From Chlamydiota bacterium (GTDB lineage: Bacteria; Chlamydiota; Chlamydiia; Chlamydiales; Rhabdochlamydiaceae): a DNA stretch of 64,000 nucleotides. A program made the translations under genes and the position numbers. Below are positions 61,789 to 64,000 of the stretch, piece after piece (position 1 is the stretch's first letter; every line of letters begins with the position of its first letter). The stretch is from positions 1 through 64,000 of the forward strand of contig JAKEHU010000026.1 in assembly GCA_022614855.1 (NCBI GenBank), given 5' to 3'. The notes beneath the pieces were generated by a model that was not told the DNA's origin, did not search any database, and was given only the letters and a program-made list of their open reading frames with translations.

Positions 61789-62937
61789 TTATTTAGAAAG
61801 AAAAAAGAACTTTAGCCCCAAAAAATAGGCAGATGCCACTTCTTTTAAACGGCTCGAACAGGGAATTCCTGCAATAGAATCATCTTTTTCATTTAAAATC
61901 TGACTTTCTTGGAAGTTATTTTGAATGAGGGTTTCTCCATAACAAAGAGGTCCGTGGACCAGGCGGGTCATCACCAGATTCCTGGCATAAATTCCCTCAT
62001 CGACCTTAAGGCAAAGCCGAGATAAATAGCCTGCCCCATCACTTTCTTTGACTACTGGGATACGCAGGATCTCAGAAAATGAATTCAGAATGATCTGGCT
62101 CAATGTTTTGGATTGAAAAAGGTCTTGGGAAGCAACAAGGCGCAAAAATTCATAGCGGTTTTCCTGCTCTCCCAGCTCATTTCCATTAAAAGCTCCTGGA
62201 ACAAAAACAAGATTAAAATTGGCCTCAGTGGGATAACTATTGGAAGAGAGGTCCGGTTCCGTGTGATGAGCATTGAAATGGATAATGACAGTAGCATCGG
62301 GATTAAATGCATTGATTTTTGCAGCTCTTGCTTTTAAATCAAGCGGATTGAAATATTTGCGAAAAAGAGTAGGCAGAGGTAGCTGAGAAGACCAGAGATG
62401 GGGATTCTCCTTTAGCCAATCAAAAAAATCCTGTTCATGAACGCCCATTCCGATTCCATCTTTTGAAATAAGAACAATTGCCCCCTCTTTTTCAAGCAGT
62501 TCTTTTAAATGAAGAGCTGTCAAATAGGCCAAAGTTCCTTCATCAAATTGCGCAGAAATGGAAACCTCTAAGGGATCCATTTCGATATATCTTTCCTCGA
62601 GTTTGGCATATTTTCCTCCAAAATGACCGGGATCTATGGCAATTTTTATTCCGCTTAAGCTTTCTCTTTTTTTCTCTTCCAAAGAAGAACTTTCTTCTTT
62701 TTTTAACTGCAAAACATACTCTTCTCTTTTTTCACGATCATAAAGGATGAATGCATCCTCTTTTAGTTCAAAATAGTTTTTCGCTTCTCCATCCTTTATC
62801 AAAAAGGTGCGAATCTTTTCTTCTATGATTTTCCTTTCCAATTTTCCCTGATATTTGTCAAAATCAGAAAAATCCTTGGCATAAATTTTTAAAAGAAATA
62901 AGAAAGAAAAGGCAATCAACGATGAAAAATTTCCCAT
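61789..62937 (-). CDS. ami: N-acetylmuramoyl-L-alanine amidase (Amidase_3)
   Basis: This 382-residue protein has a signal peptide (about 1-20, ending KIYAK) and an Amidase_3 domain. The zinc ligands are the His105 in IAIDPGHFGG, a Glu in KLEERYIEMDPLE, and the histidine of IIHFNAHH, with the catalytic Glu likely in VVKESDGAGYLSR. The enzyme cleaves the amide between N-acetylmuramic acid and L-alanine, which in Chlamydiae helps to remodel the transient division septum and release daughter cells. Its final part was copied to 60358-60443. It is divergent to adk, whose first 16 bases overlap its start. Confidence 0.88.
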   Translation of the reverse strand: MGNFSSLIAFSFLFLLKIYAKDFSDFDKYQGKLERKIIEEKIRTFLIKDGEAKNYFELKEDAFILYDREKREEYVLQLKKEESSSLEEKKRESLSGIKIAIDPGHFGGKYAKLEERYIEMDPLEVSISAQFDEGTLAYLTALHLKELLEKEGAIVLISKDGIGMGVHEQDFFDWLKENPHLWSSQLPLPTLFRKYFNPLDLKARAAKINAFNPDATVIIHFNAHHTEPDLSSNSYPTEANFNLVFVPGAFNGNELGEQENRYEFLRLVASQDLFQSKTLSQIILNSFSEILRIPVVKESDGAGYLSRLCLKVDEGIYARNLVMTRLVHGPLCYGETLIQNNFQESQILNEKDDSIAGIPCSSRLKEVASAYFLGLKFFFLSK

Positions 62938-63656
62938 ATCTTATTTTTTTTCTTTTCATTATCATTTTACTCCCCTTATATGGTCAAGATATGAAAAAAA
63001 ATGGCCAGGTCATCATTTTGTTAGGACCTCCGGGATCTGGAAAAGGATCTCAAGCAGGGCTCCTTAGCTCAAAAATGCACCTTCCCCATATTTCTACAGG
63101 AGATATTCTAAGAGAAAATGTCAAAAAGCAAACCTCCTTAGGAAAAAAGGTAAAACACTATCTCGATGCAGGGCAATTAGTTCCTGACGAGCTTGTTGTT
63201 GAGATGGTCTCTTCTAGAATTTCTCAAGGCGATTGCAAAAAAGGGTTTATTTTAGATGGTTTCCCAAGAACCCTCATACAGGCAGAAACACTGCAAAAGA
63301 ATTTATTGCCAAACATGAGATTGATAGTGATCAATCTTACGGTTCCAGATAAAATCATCTTAGAGAGGCTGACCTTAAGAAGAATTTGCCAAAATTGTCA
63401 AACCACCTATCACCTTAAAACTTCACCCACGATAAAACCAGGGATTTGTGATAAATGTGGTGGTAAATTAATCGTGCGAGACGACGATCGAGAGGAAATT
63501 GTGAAAAATCGGTTAAAAGTATACGCCAATCAAACGTCTCCCCTTATCAATTACTATGAGAGGAAAAATGTCTTAAAAACAGTAGACGCCAACCGCTCCA
63601 AGGAAGAGGTCTTTGCCGATATTCTCTCTAACCTGAGTTTTGACTTCAGTTCATAG
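62922..63656 (+). CDS. adk: Adenylate kinase, with an N-terminal signal-peptide-like leader
   Basis: This 244-residue enzyme has P-loop GPPGSGKGS (35-43), the AMP-binding STGDILR, GFILDGFPRT and a zinc LID with four cysteines (CQNC...CDKC), followed by RDDDREEIVKNRLKVY. The first 22 residues (MKNFPYLIFFLFIIILLPLYGQ) look like a cleavable signal peptide. Met24 at 62991 would give a normal 221-residue cytosolic form. AAAGG 9 bases before 62922 supports the longer start, but its 5' end overlaps the divergent amidase start. The last nine codons lie inside the palindromic element B2, so the enzyme's C-terminal tail is element-encoded. Confidence 0.88.
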   Translation: MKNFPYLIFFLFIIILLPLYGQDMKKNGQVIILLGPPGSGKGSQAGLLSSKMHLPHISTGDILRENVKKQTSLGKKVKHYLDAGQLVPDELVVEMVSSRISQGDCKKGFILDGFPRTLIQAETLQKNLLPNMRLIVINLTVPDKIILERLTLRRICQNCQTTYHLKTSPTIKPGICDKCGGKLIVRDDDREEIVKNRLKVYANQTSPLINYYERKNVLKTVDANRSKEEVFADILSNLSFDFSS

Positions 63657-63799
63657 AACCTTCCCACGTCTTTCGGTCACTTTTTCAAGATGACTCCTCA
63701 TCCATAGCTGCAGTTGCGGCTATTGAATTCATCGTAATCTTAAAAAATTTCCTCGAAATCCGTAAAAATTCTCTATAAATTGAAGTCAAAACTCAGGTT
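63630..63799. repeat. Palindromic element B2 (170 bp)
   Basis: AACCTGAGTTTTGACTTCAGTT (63630-63651) is inverted at 63778-63799 with one mismatch. The apex contains ATAGC-TGCAGTTGCG-GCTAT. The terminal sequence matches B1, while the central 45 bases match element C. The left arm encodes the last residues of adk, and the right end is 8 bases before the stop of the VOC-family gene, so it fills the entire gap and invades the coding region. Confidence 0.82.
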
Positions 63800-63807
63800 T
63801 CTAGGAT

Positions 63808-64000
63808 CTAAGATGAAGAAAGACAAAAAACATTTCCATCTACATCTTTAAAAAGGGCATATGTTCCCCAGCTCTCTTCCGTAGGGGCTTGGATAAATTC
63901 TACCCCCTTTGCTTTTAACTCTTTATAGGTTTTTTTTATATCTTTAGAAGTGAAAATGATATTGGAAGCAGTTCCAATTCGATCTTCATGTCCTTCAGGA
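63808..64000 (-). CDS. Glyoxalase/VOC-family protein, C-terminal part (partial)
   Basis: The minus-strand open frame running off the right edge encodes about 63 residues ending ...NIIFTSKDIKKTYKELKAKGVEFIQAPTEESWGTYALFKDVDGNVFCLSS. This is the second beta-alpha-beta-beta-beta half of a vicinal-oxygen-chelate fold, as in glyoxalase/bleomycin-resistance relatives (the G-x-x-A-x-F-x-D-P/V-x-G-N motif). The function is undefined. The gene continues beyond the window, so its N-terminal half and start are not seen. Confidence 0.78.
   Translation of the reverse strand, partial: PEGHEDRIGTASNIIFTSKDIKKTYKELKAKGVEFIQAPTEESWGTYALFKDVDGNVFCLSSS

Overview
The window is a low-GC, gene-dense chromosomal segment of a member of the Chlamydiae outside the classical Chlamydiaceae (an 'environmental' chlamydia, by inference). 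Several signs agree: an 84-residue SWIB-domain protein, a DUF155/RMD1 protein, a plant UGP3-like UDP-sugar pyrophosphorylase, an insulinase-family protease beside a plant-type plsB end, and gene orders that from memory match Chlamydia trachomatis (yebC-GNAT-prfB-SWIB...truA-HAD...sigma54 activator...recO-RMD1, and mdh/FAD oxidoreductase/hflX/phnP). Citrate synthase, an archaeal-type AspRS and RtcB are not what I expect in Chlamydiaceae, so the host is probably an amoeba- or arthropod-associated lineage. There is no rRNA, CRISPR array, transposase or integrase.

Layout. 1-5.2 kb: plsB end, exported zinc protease, two overlapping TVP38/VTT membrane proteins and a CDP-alcohol phosphatidyltransferase. 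5.3-24.2 kb: the translation/regulation block (yebC, two GNATs, prfB with its programmed frameshift, UGP3-like enzyme, SWIB, truA, HAD phosphatase, hydrolase, M48-like and M15-like peptidases, a receiver-less sigma54 activator, two DUF115 proteins, an HPF-type factor, recO, RMD1), broken by three tRNAs and a kinase-like hypothetical protein. 24.3-30 kb: ligA, glgB and an amino-acid antiporter. 30-31.8 kb: an AbiE toxin-antitoxin island bounded by 30-bp direct repeats. 31.8-43.2 kb: a B3/4-domain protein and LysR pair, then a long minus-strand operon (HigBA-type TA, FAD oxidoreductase, MBL hydrolase, HflX, RadC, MtaB, hypothetical) and mdh-gltA. 43.2-51.5 kb: transporters, tRNA-Ala and tRNA-Ile, an epimerase, an RNA-repair pair (ThpR-archease fusion plus RtcB), a K+ channel and an alcohol dehydrogenase. 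51.6-64 kb: an accessory zone with an AIG1-like GTPase, an AspRS-YbaK fusion, an LRR protein, a DUF6624 tandem, an orphan TPP riboswitch, a tandemly duplicated helical-repeat gene, an amidase, and an adenylate kinase with a signal-peptide-like leader.

The most novel signals are: (i) at least five 160-180 bp near-perfect palindromes sitting exactly on gene borders, two of which keep the centre but have different, still complementary arms; (ii) the ThpR-archease fusion translationally coupled to RtcB; (iii) a TPP riboswitch with no thiamine gene, partly duplicated together with an amidase-gene end; (iv) a CtcC-like sigma54 activator that has lost its receiver but has a DNA-binding domain; and (v) the AbiE island with att-like repeats.
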